Positions 5,439 through 6,313 of a DNA stretch of 6,313 nucleotides are shown piece by piece. The position numbers and the translations under genes were made by a program. How positions within the stretch are numbered: the stretch's first letter is position 1; every line of letters begins with the position of its first letter. Location of the stretch: the NCBI GenBank assembly GCA_016869015.1, contig VGFB01000238.1, forward strand, positions 1-6,313. The letters run 5' to 3'. Origin of the DNA: Armatimonadota bacterium (lineage in GTDB: Bacteria > Armatimonadota > Zipacnadia > Zipacnadales > VGFC01). Under the pieces are notes generated by a model, which saw only the letters and a list, made by a program, of their open reading frames with translations, searched no databases and was not told the origin of the DNA.

Positions 5439-5505
5439 GTAGGAGCGGCTTCAGCCGCGATGCCCTGGCGGCGCGCAACGTGGTCGCGGCTGAAGCCGCT
5501 CCTAC
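5439..5505. repeat. REP-like paired palindrome downstream of tspO
   Basis: The arms 5439-5460 and 5484-5505 are perfect 22-base inverted copies separated by 23 bases. Each arm also holds its own short palindrome, GCGGCT-TC-AGCCGC. This double architecture (TAGGAGCGGCTTCAGCCGC) resembles the REP or BIME extragenic palindromes, often mobilised by TnpA-REP (RAYT) transposases and often found just after stop codons. It could form a strong hairpin on the tspO transcript. The rest of the 208-base spacer between tspO and the oxidoreductase (5431-5638) shows nothing else I can assign. Confidence 0.8.
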
Positions 5506-5638
5506 ACGCCTGTGAGCCTGGTAGCTCCGCGCCGAGGGGTTCCGCCCGTTCACGGCGAAGCAGATGGTCGACAACCGGCGCACGACTACGGCGAGGGCCG
5601 CGTCAGGCCCTGGCCTTGAATGGAAGGGAGCCATCACC

Positions 5639-6313
5639 ATGAGTTCAGAGGGAAAGACGGTCATTCCGCGACGGGACTTCCTGAAGACGACGGCCGGACT
5701 GAGCGCGGCGGCGGTGGCGGGGAGCTTCCTGGGCGGGAGCTTCGGGGCCGCGCAGGGCACGGACAAGCTGCGGGTCGGGCTGATCGGCTGCGGGAGCCGG
5801 GGCAACGGCGCCGCTCACAACGCGCTGGACGCGGGTGGGGACGGCATCGAGGTATACGCGCTCGGGGACCTGTTCGAGGACCGCGTCAACGGCGCGATGA
5901 ACGGCCTGAAGGGCCGAGGCGCCCAGTTCAACGTGACCCCGGAGCGCTGCTTCTCAGGCTTCGACGCCTACAAGAAGGTCATTGAGACGGGCGTGAACTA
6001 CGTCATTCTGGGCACGCCGCCGGGGTTCCGGCCCTTCCAGTTCAAGGCCGCCATCGAGGCGGGGGCGCACGTGTTCATGGAGAAGCCGGTGGCGGTCTGC
6101 CCGGCGGGGGTTCGCATGATGCTGGCGGCGGGGGAGCTGGCGACCGAGAGGAAGCTGGGCGTCGTCGCGGGCACCCAGCGGCGGCACCAGCGCGGCTACG
6201 TGGAGACGATCAAGCGCCTCCACGACGGGGCCATCGGCAAGGTCCTGTCGATGCAGGTCTACTGGAACCAGGGCGGCCTGTGGAGCCACAACCACGATGA
6301 TCACCCCGAGTGG
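5639..6313 (+). CDS. Tat-exported Gfo/Idh/MocA-family oxidoreductase, N-terminal part
   Basis: The first 225 residues are present and the gene runs off the window. The ATG at 5639 follows GGAAGGGAG eight bases upstream. The N-terminus is a twin-arginine signal (RRDFLK at 11-16, then an Ala/Gly-rich hydrophobic segment and a likely cleavage near GAAQG at 36-40), so the folded, cofactor-loaded enzyme should be exported. The Rossmann fold starts at KLRVGLIGCGSRG (43-55), with the Gly-rich NAD(P)-binding loop. FMEKPVAV (146-153) contains the EKP motif, whose lysine (K149) is the usual catalytic-site residue of the family. GTQRRHQRGY (168-177) marks the start of the substrate-side region seen in the Tat-exported members. 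Members oxidise or reduce sugars, inositols and related polyols; the substrate cannot be named from this part. It is separated from tspO by 208 bases and probably has its own promoter. The full protein is expected to be about 400-450 residues. Confidence 0.93.
   Translation, partial: MSSEGKTVIPRRDFLKTTAGLSAAAVAGSFLGGSFGAAQGTDKLRVGLIGCGSRGNGAAHNALDAGGDGIEVYALGDLFEDRVNGAMNGLKGRGAQFNVTPERCFSGFDAYKKVIETGVNYVILGTPPGFRPFQFKAAIEAGAHVFMEKPVAVCPAGVRMMLAAGELATERKLGVVAGTQRRHQRGYVETIKRLHDGAIGKVLSMQVYWNQGGLWSHNHDDHPEW

Noticed and set aside
5071..5805. Upstream in-frame extension of the sigma factor gene to an ATG at 5805
   Set aside because: The extra residues have no sigma similarity, run through the REP-like element and are antisense to tspO and the oxidoreductase start. 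The ATG at 5070 gives the normal ECF length.

Overview
The window is G+C-rich bacterial DNA, probably chromosomal, with five protein genes. Three lie on the minus strand (ECF sigma factor, miniature RNA polymerase, exported zinc-ribbon protein) and two on the plus strand (shortened TspO-like protein, Tat-exported Gfo/Idh/MocA oxidoreductase). The oxidoreductase style (Tat signal, then a Rossmann domain, then a TQRRHQ-type motif) is common in Planctomycetota, Verrucomicrobiota, Armatimonadota and related uncultured lineages. Together with the scattered palindromic repeats it suggests such an organism, but the phylum is a guess.

The centre of interest is 1457-5070 on the minus strand. A 187-residue ECF-type sigma factor (4507-5070) overlaps by four bases (ATGA) the start of a 1017-codon gene (1457-4510). 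That gene encodes beta and beta' of a multisubunit-type RNA polymerase fused in one very short chain. E. coli beta plus beta' total about 2750 residues. The active-centre signatures are intact: beta E283-D284, K307 and K315; beta' NRAPTL and NADFDGDQMAV with D724, D726 and D728. Most surface modules are gone: beta lobe, flap, beta' zinc-binding domain, rudder, secondary-channel coiled coil, trigger loop, jaw and C-terminus. The bridge helix is barely recognisable. The beta' coiled coil that normally binds sigma region 2 seems to be kept. I read this as a sigma factor and a dedicated, stripped-down core polymerase made from one transcript.

Downstream on the same strand, after a long hairpin (1383-1429), is a gene for a secreted protein with a zinc ribbon and no recognised function (8-1324). 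It starts at a GTG behind a consensus ribosome binding site. It may belong to the same transcription unit or be a target of the system; the sequence does not settle which.

Divergent from the sigma gene, across 93 bases with an ECF-like promoter candidate and a small dyad, is a TspO/MBR-family gene (5164-5430). It appears to have lost its middle in frame, joining the first two membrane segments to the extreme C-terminus. A REP-like paired palindrome (5439-5505) follows it. From 5639 the Gfo/Idh/MocA oxidoreductase runs off the right edge. A different palindromic repeat (3179-3201) sits inside the polymerase gene and is translated. No tRNA, rRNA, CRISPR array or transposase was seen.
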